A stretch of 9,566 bases of DNA, from assembly GCA_964503935.1 (NCBI GenBank), contig CAZDCJ010000039.1:1-9566 (forward strand). The letters are read 5' to 3'. Shown piece by piece: positions 1 through 5,894 of this stretch (position 1 is its first letter; each line of letters opens with the position of its first letter). The stretch is from STD2-77 sp964503935. GTDB taxonomy: Bacteria; Patescibacteriota; Minisyncoccia; JAHIHE01; JAGLIN01. The translations under genes and the position numbers were made by a program. A model generated the notes under the pieces. That model was not told where the DNA came from. It saw only the letters and a list, made by a program, of their open reading frames with translations, and did not search any database.

Positions 1-2050
1 TGTCATCGCCGCCCATGCCGCCCAACATGCTGCTGATGTCATTCATGCCGGAACCGCCCATACCTTCTAGACCGGAAATGAGGCTTGAGACACCGGAGAA
101 ATCCTCACCGGTGAGGCCGGAGACCATGCTCATGATACTATCGAAGTCGTCATCGGTCGAATCATCGCTGAGCGCGGAAATCAGTCCGGAAATGCCGGAG
201 AAGTCTTCGCCGGTCATCTGTGACAACATGTCGAAGATGCCGGAAAGGTCATCCCCTTCCAGTCCGCCTTCGAAGAAAGAGTCGGCGATTCCGGCCGAGG
301 TAAGGTCATTTTCGTTATCCGAGAGGAAGCTGCCGAGGTCGGTGAAGTCCTGACTGCCTTGGAATTGAGACATAAGGTCTTCAAGATCGGAAGAAGCTTC
401 GAAGTCGCCCAAGAAATCCTCCCAATCTCCCATGTCGCCATTATCGCCGAACATATTCTCAAAGTCTCCCCACGCATCTCCTAATTGAGAGGCGATCTCG
501 TCGTCAGAATTCCCGGTGGTAGTGACGGTTTCGGTCTCGAGGTTATCGAGGAGATTCTGCCAAGCCTCTTCCCAAGTCTCACCCGTACCGGTACCGACAG
601 TGGTGGTGACGCTTCCGTAAGAGGTTTCATCAGTGTACTCCGCTCTAAATTGCTGCCAGATAGACTGCATGCCTTCTTCGATGTCTTCGTCAGACATGCC
701 GTCCCAGTCTTCGGATTCGAATTGGGCCATGATGTCTTGCAGGATAGCATCCCAATCTGCGGAATTAAGGGCGGTAGAAACGGTATTGCCTGAAACGATG
801 GAGGCCTGGACAGTGTAAGTAATCTGATCCGCGAGTGTGTCCATCACCTGGGCAAGCTTGTCAGCCATCTCCATACTGAGATTGATGATCTGGCTGGGGT
901 TGCCCGAGCCGCCCGAAGCCATGCCCTCGACGGCTCCCAGGATCTTGTCCATGTATTCGCTGATGATATCCTCGACGGATTTTTCCACCGCGCTGATGTT
1001 CTCGATGCCAGCTACGGACTCCAAAGAATCCTGGTCCATGATGAGCTGCTTCTGTCCGTTCGGAGTGATGTAGTAGAGGTTGCCGTTATCGTCTACGACG
1101 ATGTTGACCACTTCGTAAGTGTCTTCGATATTGCCGTTCAGATCCTCGACGTCATCCCAATCCAGGCCTTCTGCTTCGAAAGCTTCCAGGTTCGGGATCC
1201 ACATAGCCATATCGCCGATGACTTCATACACCCGGTTAAGCTCGTCTTTGATGAGCTGGATCTGGTCCTGGATATTTTCTAGGGTATCTTCGTCTACGGT
1301 CTGGATAGCGTTCCAGTCATATCCTTCCTGGATGAATTCTTCGGCGGTCTCGATCCATTCCTTCATGCCGTCCTCGACGACATAGACTTTCTCATCGTCA
1401 GGAAGCTTGATGAGCGATCCGTCGGGAAGATTGACTGCATCCGAGCCTTCTTTCAGTCCCGCGAAATAATCCACGAGGAAATCCTGAAGGTCCTCTTCGT
1501 CCTTGATAGTGTCGTTATCAAAATCGATGGTGGCAAGGTAACTCTCAATGTAATCCTTGATTTCCGCGTCAGTCATGCCGTCAGAGTCGACGTTCTCGTT
1601 GATCTCGGTGAGATCAACGTCGTCTACGTCGGTATTATCGACGTACTCTTCGATGAATTCATTGATCTCGCTGTCAGTGATCTCATCGATGTCCGGGGCG
1701 GTCTGGTTCTGCTGGAGGCATACTCCGTTGCCGCAGCCATGCGGGCAGTCGAAGTACGAAGCGTACCAAGAGTTGTTCTTGCATGTGTACTCCAAAAGCT
1801 TGGTATCGGAGACGCACTTGTCGTAAGTCCTAAAAAGACCGGGACGGTTTGCATCTCGTACAGAACCTTTAACAAAGTAATTCGAACCATCGTCTGAATC
1901 GGTGCAAGCAATTCCGGTATTTGTAGTAGTACTTTCTGATGTGTGCGACGATACTGCTGTCAATTGACTGTTCCCGCTTTGGGCGGCTGCGACTCCGTAG
2001 CTCGCTAGGAACATGATCATGACGGCAACAGAAAATAATTTCTTATTCAT
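1..2050 (-). CDS. Secreted acidic repeat protein with six-Cys domain and WI/YDW repeats (3' end beyond window)
   Basis: The frame is open from an ATG at 2050 to the left edge, giving 683 codons with no stop. The C-terminus is missing. Residues 1-25 look like a Sec signal peptide (MNKK, hydrophobic core, AAA before Q). A cysteine domain follows with C49, C79, C90, C102, C106 and C111, then no further cysteine in the visible protein. Repeats of the form 'VY.V..G...WI...E.F...GYDW' begin near residues 221 and 273, with a weaker 'LYYITPNGQKQL' copy near 324. From about 350 the protein becomes very rich in Asp, Glu, Gly and Ser with scattered DW motifs. It ends in 34-residue repeats from residue 612. 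It is a tandem paralogue of the gene at 2345-3664: the cysteine spacing is identical, but the C-terminal half is unrelated. Export and surface location are inferred. No catalytic motif is visible, and a structural or adhesive role would be a guess. No clear ribosome binding site precedes the ATG. Confidence 0.85.
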   Translation of the reverse strand, partial: MNKKLFSVAVMIMFLASYGVAAAQSGNSQLTAVSSHTSESTTTNTGIACTDSDDGSNYFVKGSVRDANRPGLFRTYDKCVSDTKLLEYTCKNNSWYASYFDCPHGCGNGVCLQQNQTAPDIDEITDSEINEFIEEYVDNTDVDDVDLTEINENVDSDGMTDAEIKDYIESYLATIDFDNDTIKDEEDLQDFLVDYFAGLKEGSDAVNLPDGSLIKLPDDEKVYVVEDGMKEWIETAEEFIQEGYDWNAIQTVDEDTLENIQDQIQLIKDELNRVYEVIGDMAMWIPNLEAFEAEGLDWDDVEDLNGNIEDTYEVVNIVVDDNGNLYYITPNGQKQLIMDQDSLESVAGIENISAVEKSVEDIISEYMDKILGAVEGMASGGSGNPSQIINLSMEMADKLAQVMDTLADQITYTVQASIVSGNTVSTALNSADWDAILQDIMAQFESEDWDGMSDEDIEEGMQSIWQQFRAEYTDETSYGSVTTTVGTGTGETWEEAWQNLLDNLETETVTTTGNSDDEIASQLGDAWGDFENMFGDNGDMGDWEDFLGDFEASSDLEDLMSQFQGSQDFTDLGSFLSDNENDLTSAGIADSFFEGGLEGDDLSGIFDMLSQMTGEDFSGISGLISALSDDSTDDDFDSIMSMVSGLTGEDFSGVSSLISGLEGMGGSGMNDISSMLGGMGGDD
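14..217 (-). repeat. Two 34-residue acidic repeats in the C-terminal region of the secreted protein
   Basis: In the minus-strand reading frame, 'MTGEDFSGISGLIS' starts at residue 612 and 'LTGEDFSGVSSLISG' at residue 646, a period of 34 residues or 102 bases. Each unit contains two related halves ('GEDFSGISGLISAL', then 'DDFDSIMSMVSGL'), so the basic period is about 14-20 residues. Weaker copies lie upstream ('GDDLSGIFDMLSQ') and downstream ('GMNDISSMLGGMGG'). The array may continue past position 1. Confidence 0.7.
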
Positions 2051-2233
2051 TGTTGTCTTTAGGATTTAAAATAAAGAGCGGAAAGAACAAATCGATAGAC
2101 CGGAAGTGCTACATAGGCATAATGATTAGATAGATAAAATGAGAGGATGCTTTTTTCTTACTTCGTGTCTATATGGAACGGTGGAAAGTAAGCGGGAGGT
2201 GAAACGGATTTATCCGCGTCCGTAATTGCCTTA

Positions 2234-2262
2234 ATTATAGATTTCGTCGGTTAATGTGTAAA
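2234..2262 (-). promoter_or_regulatory. Sigma-70-type promoter for the secreted gene at 2050
   Basis: On the minus strand, TTTACA (2262-2257) is separated by exactly 17 bases from a perfect TATAAT (2239-2234). Transcription would start near 2227, leaving a leader of about 177 bases before the ATG at 2050. The 12 bases CTATAATTAAGG are identical to those in the promoter of the paralogue at 3664. This promoter lies in the 294-base gap 2051-2344. I see no convincing terminator for the upstream gene there, only a poor long-loop pairing of 2282-2291 with 2328-2338. Confidence 0.75.
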
Positions 2263-2344
2263 GAGAATGCCGAAGGAGGCGGTAGGGGCAGGTCGGAAGG
2301 ATATGATTTTCTCGTTCAGCGTCGCATCTGCCCTCTACTCATAT

Positions 2345-3664
2345 CTATTTCTTCTCTGTCAGGATATAGGAGCCGAATATCTTCGGGTTCACGGTTACGA
2401 TATCCTGCCATAAGTATCCTTTCTGAGCGAGTTCTTCGGGGGAAGAAATCCAGCGCTTGTTGCCGTCTACGACTTCATATACCCTGAAATCTCCTTCTTC
2501 TCGGATGAGCTTTGCGTCTTCGATAAGTTCGAGATATCTTTCCTGATCCTTGAAACTCGACAGACGGAAGACGTCATCCCAAAAGCCGTTTTCGCCGGCA
2601 TAATCTGCCATCAGCGACCGTAAAGCTTCTTGGCTGGTGAGAAGCTGTTTCTTGCCGTTAGGCGTTATATGATAGAAGCTGCCGTCATTTTCCAGAATGT
2701 CCACTTTGTCAAAGAGGCCGTCGATGGCGCCGTGCATATCTTCTACGTCTTCCCATTCGTATCCGGCCGCATCAAAAGCCGCCACGCTGGGAATCCAGAG
2801 CGCTTTGCCATTGATAATCTCGTATACTTTATCAAGTTCATCCTTGATGAGCTTGATCCGGTCCTTGATTTTTTCAAGGGCGTCCTCATTCACGTTCCGG
2901 ATCTCGTTCCAGTCATAACCTTGTCGATTGAACTCTTCCGCAGTCTTGATCCATTCCTTCATCCCACCTCGGATAACATATACTTTGTCCTTGCCCGGTA
3001 CGCGGATCAATGTCCCGTCGGGAAAAACCTCGGATGTATCCGCGGCACTTCCGCTTTGCGTTTCTCCTGCTTTATCTCTGAAATATTCATCGAGCAGCTT
3101 CTGCAGGTCATCTTTCGTCTCGATGTCCTTGTCTTCGAGATGGATATTTTCGAGGTATTCTAGATAATCATCTTTCATCTCTTGTGCGTCCGTGACTTCG
3201 GACTGCCCGGTGCCAAAACTAAAACTCCCTTCTTCAAGGTCAGCGATGAATCTGTCAACGAAAGCGGACAAGTCGTCTCCCGAAAGCGGGCCGTAGATGG
3301 CGACGCCGGTGCTGCCTGACGCCTCCGTGGTCAGACAGGCTCCGTCTTTGCATCCGTGTTCGCATTCATAGTAATTGGCGTACCAGGCATCGTTCTTGCA
3401 GCTGTATTCAAGGAGTTTGATGGCAGAAAGGCATCGGTCGGCGGATTTGAAGATGCCGGTGCCGCTTAGGCTTTCGACCGAGCCTTTCTGGTAATATTCC
3501 AGGCCGTTATCTGAATCCCGACAGGAAAAAGAGCTGCTTGCGGTTGTTTGCGATTCCAAAAGCGCATTCACCGCCAGGTCTTTGCTCTGGGGAAAAGCAT
3601 CTGCTGCGCCGGGAGCTGCCAAAAAGATGGACATGACGGCAGCTAAGAGTGTCGTTTTTCTCAT
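2345..3664 (-). CDS. Secreted protein with six-cysteine domain and four WI/YDW-type repeats
   Basis: The protein has 439 residues. Residues 1-23 form a signal peptide (MRK, hydrophobic core, probable cleavage after ADA). The only cysteines of the mature protein are C48, C78, C89, C101, C105 and C110, with spacing 29-10-11-3-4, exactly as in the paralogue starting at 2050. Such a pattern suggests three disulfides in an oxidising compartment. An acidic, charged linker occupies roughly 115-215. Repeats with an aromatic-WI-GYxW pattern follow at about 227-258, 279-310, 329-370 (degenerate) and 393-427. The last ends close to the C-terminus. In established usage such repeats are common in exported proteins of Patescibacteria and related small-genome lineages but have no assigned function. 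No enzyme motif is visible. The ATG at 3664 is the natural start because the signal peptide follows at once. The upstream bases are A-rich and lack a Shine-Dalgarno sequence. The stop is TAG. Confidence 0.88.
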   Translation of the reverse strand: MRKTTLLAAVMSIFLAAPGAADAFPQSKDLAVNALLESQTTASSSFSCRDSDNGLEYYQKGSVESLSGTGIFKSADRCLSAIKLLEYSCKNDAWYANYYECEHGCKDGACLTTEASGSTGVAIYGPLSGDDLSAFVDRFIADLEEGSFSFGTGQSEVTDAQEMKDDYLEYLENIHLEDKDIETKDDLQKLLDEYFRDKAGETQSGSAADTSEVFPDGTLIRVPGKDKVYVIRGGMKEWIKTAEEFNRQGYDWNEIRNVNEDALEKIKDRIKLIKDELDKVYEIINGKALWIPSVAAFDAAGYEWEDVEDMHGAIDGLFDKVDILENDGSFYHITPNGKKQLLTSQEALRSLMADYAGENGFWDDVFRLSSFKDQERYLELIEDAKLIREEGDFRVYEVVDGNKRWISSPEELAQKGYLWQDIVTVNPKIFGSYILTEKK

Positions 3665-3796
3665 TTTTTGTTTTTGTTTGGTTTCTTAGCGAAAGAACGT
3701 TTTGTTTTTGATTTGACACAGGTCTATGTCTCTACAGTCGGGCACAAACTAAAATAGCGTCGGATTCCCGGGAGCGTTTTCCCATTTGTTACCTTA

Positions 3797-3825
3797 ATTA
3801 TAGTCCAAAAATCGCCTTTTGTCAA
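3797..3825 (-). promoter_or_regulatory. Consensus sigma-70 promoter for the secreted gene at 3664
   Basis: The minus strand reads TTGACA (3825-3820), a 17-base spacer, then TATAAT (3802-3797), a full match to consensus. The predicted start near 3790 gives a leader of about 126 bases before the ATG at 3664. The -35 box lies inside the hairpin of the cca terminator, so the two elements overlap. Confidence 0.85.
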
Positions 3826-3833
3826 AAAGGCGA
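3807..3833 (-). terminator. Rho-independent terminator of cca
   Basis: On the minus strand a perfect 9-bp stem, TCGCCTTTT / AAAAGGCGA (3833-3825 with 3820-3812), encloses the loop TGAC. It is followed by five T residues (3811-3807). It lies about 100 bases past the cca stop codon. The loop and the start of the 3' arm contain the -35 box of the next promoter. Confidence 0.8.
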
Positions 3834-3929
3834 CCTAAAAAGCGGAAAGCTGGTGGTAAATTGCGAATTGATGGCTTAGATAAGCAGATGATTAAGGGGT
3901 AAATATCTTGCTGGCGAAGAGGAATGCAT

Positions 3930-5372
3930 TTATTTTATCCAATATTTGCTCTTATCTTTCAAGTCTTCCTCCTCTTTTTTCTCTTCGATGATCTTCTCGC
4001 TCTTTTTGATCTCTTCGAGCGGCAGCTCATAGAGGTCTTTGACCCTATTTTCCAGGTAATTTCGTTCGTTTTTCGCCGGATCTTCGATAATTTCAGCTAG
4101 AAGAACCTTAAGTATAGCACCGACTTTGGGTCCGGGATTGATTTCCAGCAGCTGCATGATGTCTTTTCCGTCTACTTTTAGCATCTTAGGAGAAATCGGG
4201 TCTTTGCTTACTTTTTCGATAAGATATTCGAGGTGGCGGAGCTTGTAAGGCTTGCCTTTTGGGGTGCCGCTCCCCAGGCGGTCGCCTATGCGCAGGTCTA
4301 TGAGGTCCTTCAAATTCTCTCTGCCTACCCGGGCGATTAGCCGCCTTACCCCGGCTTCGGAAACTTCACCGGTATTGTAGTAGAACATGTGATTCTTGAC
4401 GAGAAGGGCTGTCTTTTCTGATATCTTTGCGGAGAACTTGAGTCTCCGAAGAATTCTTTTCGTGACTTGCGCGCCTACGTAATCGTGATTGTAAAAGGTG
4501 CTGCCCGGACCTTCGCCGGCCTTGGTCTGGGGCTTGGCGATGTCATGGAGGAGCGCGGCGAGTCTTACTTCCAATTTCTTGCTGGGGCAAGCCCCGAGGG
4601 CTCGGAGGGAGTGCTCGTAGACCGTGTAGATATGGTGGCGATTCTGCGAGATGCCTACTCCCGCTTCAAGCTCCGGAATCACATGGCGCAAGAGGCCGGT
4701 CGTGCGCAGGAGCTCAATGCCTCGCGCCGGGTCGTCGGAAAGGATTATCTTTGTTAGTTCATCGCGGATCCTTTCCTGGGCAATCTTGTCGAGATTAGCG
4801 GCGTTCTTCCTGATCGAGGCAGAAGTCTCTTTCTCGATCTCAAACCTAAGCTGGACCGCGAAACGCACGGCGCGCATCATACGTAGGGCATCTTCGCCGA
4901 ATCTCTCGTCGGGGTTGCCGACGGCCCTTATCTGTTTTTTCGCGAGGTCCTCTTTTCCTTCGAAAAGATCGACAATGATCTCTTCTCCATCTTTCGGGCG
5001 AAGCGCCATGGCATTGATCGTGAAATCCCGGCGCTTGAGGTCTTCTTTCAGCTCGGGGGTAAAGGCAACTTGGTCAGGATGCCGGCTATCCGAGTATCCC
5101 GATTCCGTGCGATAAGTGGTTATTTCCACGGTCTTGAGGCTCTCATCTTCGGTCTGGTCGTTGATCACTGTGACGGTGCCGAACGTATTGTTGTAGAAAC
5201 TATGCGGAAAGATGGCCTGTATCTCATCGGGTCGCGCATCGGTAGTAATATCCCAGTCTTTGGGCGTCTTGCCCAGCAGAAAATCGCGTACCGGTCCGCC
5301 GACCACGTAAGCCTCGAAACCTGCCGCTTTCATCTTCTCGATGACGGATTTTATCTCATTTGGTATCTTCAT
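3930..5372 (-). CDS. cca: CCA tRNA nucleotidyltransferase with HD domain
   Basis: This 480-residue class II tRNA nucleotidyltransferase adds or repairs the 3' CCA of tRNAs using CTP and ATP in the cytoplasm. The nucleotidyltransferase head has GGPVRD (25-30) and KDWDITTDA, with catalytic acidic residues D39 and D41. Downstream come DSRHP (95-99), the conserved DLKRRDFTINAMA (111-123), RFGEDALRMMRAVRFA (157-172) and ERIRDEL (200-206). An HD phosphohydrolase-type domain follows, with H254, H276-D277, H296, H328 and D364 as candidate metal ligands. This arrangement is typical of bacterial CCA enzymes that carry an HD domain. The last 30 or so residues are a Lys/Glu-rich tail. A poly(A) polymerase of the same superfamily is the alternative. 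The nearby tRNA-Ala without an encoded CCA favours CCA addition. The ATG at 5372 sits 22-24 codons before GGPVRD, as expected. Only a weak AGG lies upstream. Confidence 0.93.
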   Translation of the reverse strand: MKIPNEIKSVIEKMKAAGFEAYVVGGPVRDFLLGKTPKDWDITTDARPDEIQAIFPHSFYNNTFGTVTVINDQTEDESLKTVEITTYRTESGYSDSRHPDQVAFTPELKEDLKRRDFTINAMALRPKDGEEIIVDLFEGKEDLAKKQIRAVGNPDERFGEDALRMMRAVRFAVQLRFEIEKETSASIRKNAANLDKIAQERIRDELTKIILSDDPARGIELLRTTGLLRHVIPELEAGVGISQNRHHIYTVYEHSLRALGACPSKKLEVRLAALLHDIAKPQTKAGEGPGSTFYNHDYVGAQVTKRILRRLKFSAKISEKTALLVKNHMFYYNTGEVSEAGVRRLIARVGRENLKDLIDLRIGDRLGSGTPKGKPYKLRHLEYLIEKVSKDPISPKMLKVDGKDIMQLLEINPGPKVGAILKVLLAEIIEDPAKNERNYLENRVKDLYELPLEEIKKSEKIIEEKKEEEDLKDKSKYWIK

Positions 5373-5418
5373 AGCCTGAGTCTAACATACTATATTCCTA
5401 GTGTCATTATTCTGGATG

Positions 5419-5466
5419 AATATTATCTGTACGAACTGGAAGCTGGATTGACAGTAAGATAATATT
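5419..5466. repeat. Inverted repeat upstream of cca
   Basis: AATATTATCT (5419-5428) and its exact complement AGATAATATT (5457-5466) are separated by 28 bases. An alternative pairing adds CTGT/ACAG if four bases bulge out. The repeat lies about 47-94 bases upstream of the cca ATG, where a cca promoter or leader would be. It is AT-rich, so chance is possible. I could not fix a convincing cca promoter in this region. Confidence 0.4.
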
Positions 5467-5567
5467 GCCACTAGGGCCGGCCGGTCTTTCGCCGTCGCTG
5501 TATCAGTTATCTCCGTATGTTACCCTTCTGCAGGATATTGTCAATGGCAGGATAATGCGATTTCTGA

Positions 5568-5595
5568 TTGACTTTTACCGATATTTTGCTATAGT
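5568..5595 (+). promoter_or_regulatory. Promoter of tRNA-Arg
   Basis: TTGACT (5568-5573), a 16-base spacer and TATAGT (5590-5595) form a good sigma-70-type promoter. The predicted start near 5602 is about 10 bases before the first base of the tRNA at 5612. The rest of the gap 5373-5567 shows no coding signal. Confidence 0.7.
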
Positions 5596-5611
5596 TGAGT
5601 ATGTTGCATGC

Positions 5612-5686
5612 GTTCTCGTAGTTCAATGGATAGAACGGAAGCCTCCTAAGCTTCAGATACAGGTTCGATTCCTGTCGAGGACACCA
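5612..5686 (+). tRNA. tRNA-Arg (anticodon CCT), CCA encoded
   Basis: A full cloverleaf can be folded. The acceptor stem is GTTCTCG with CGAGGAC, and the D stem is GTTC/GAAC. The anticodon stem GAAGC/GCTTC encloses the loop CTCCTAA, giving anticodon CCT, which reads AGG. The T stem ACAGG/CCTGT encloses TTCGATT. The discriminator A at 5683 is followed by an encoded CCA (5684-5686). It is divergent from cca and has its own promoter. Confidence 0.95.
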
Positions 5687-5708
5687 AAAATACATTGGAA
5701 ATGTCATC

Positions 5709-5745
5709 CCGGAATTTCGTCTTAGCAGAATGTTCGGGATTCCGG
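5709..5745. repeat. Inverted repeat between tRNA-Arg and the next operon
   Basis: CCGGAAT (5709-5715) is complementary to ATTCCGG (5739-5745) across a 23-base loop. No T-run follows the second arm, so it is not a textbook terminator. T-rich runs occur later, near 5779-5800. The segment resembles short palindromic intergenic repeats found in many bacterial genomes, but copy number cannot be judged from one window. I see no coding gene in 5687-5894. Confidence 0.4.
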
Positions 5746-5836
5746 ATCTATCAGGACGATGCGGGTCTTCTGGCCGGTATTTTTTATTTTTTGTCCGGAA
5801 ACGGATATATCGGATAGGCGATGCGAAATGTTCTCG

Positions 5837-5865
5837 TTGCGATATCATTCAAATCGTCTTATAAT
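5837..5865 (+). promoter_or_regulatory. Promoter of the membrane protein / MEMO-CapA operon
   Basis: TTGCGA (5837-5842), a 17-base spacer and a perfect TATAAT (5860-5865) predict a start near 5872. This leaves a leader of only about 23 bases before the ATG at 5895. No Shine-Dalgarno sequence is visible in that leader. The promoter should serve both genes from 5895 to 9312. Confidence 0.7.
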
Positions 5866-5894
5866 AACCGCAATTAAACATTCTGATCAAAACG

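Noticed and set aside
14..217. CRISPR or tandem DNA repeat
   Set aside because: The periodicity is in the protein. The DNA copies have diverged and there are no unique spacers between identical repeats.
2282..2338. Possible terminator after the gene ending at 2345
   Set aside because: The arms pair only with a bulge, the loop exceeds 30 bases and no T-run follows on the minus strand.
2630..3163. Plus-strand open frame of 177 codons opposite the secreted gene
   Set aside because: It is the complement of a well-supported secreted protein with repeats. It lacks any recognisable domain and has no promoter or ribosome binding site.
4467..5115. Plus-strand open frames opposite cca
   Set aside because: They lie fully within cca, whose motifs are unambiguous, and show no independent features.
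5465..5725. Plus-strand open frame of 86 codons across tRNA-Arg
   Set aside because: It includes the translated tRNA ('QWIERKPPKLQIQVRFLSRTP') and its promoter, and has no domain or ribosome binding site.
5507..5848. Minus-strand open frame of 113 codons across tRNA-Arg
   Set aside because: The stretch 'PRQESNLYLKLRRLPFYPLNYE' is the tRNA gene translated in antisense, a well-known false annotation. The clear tRNA fold explains the sequence.
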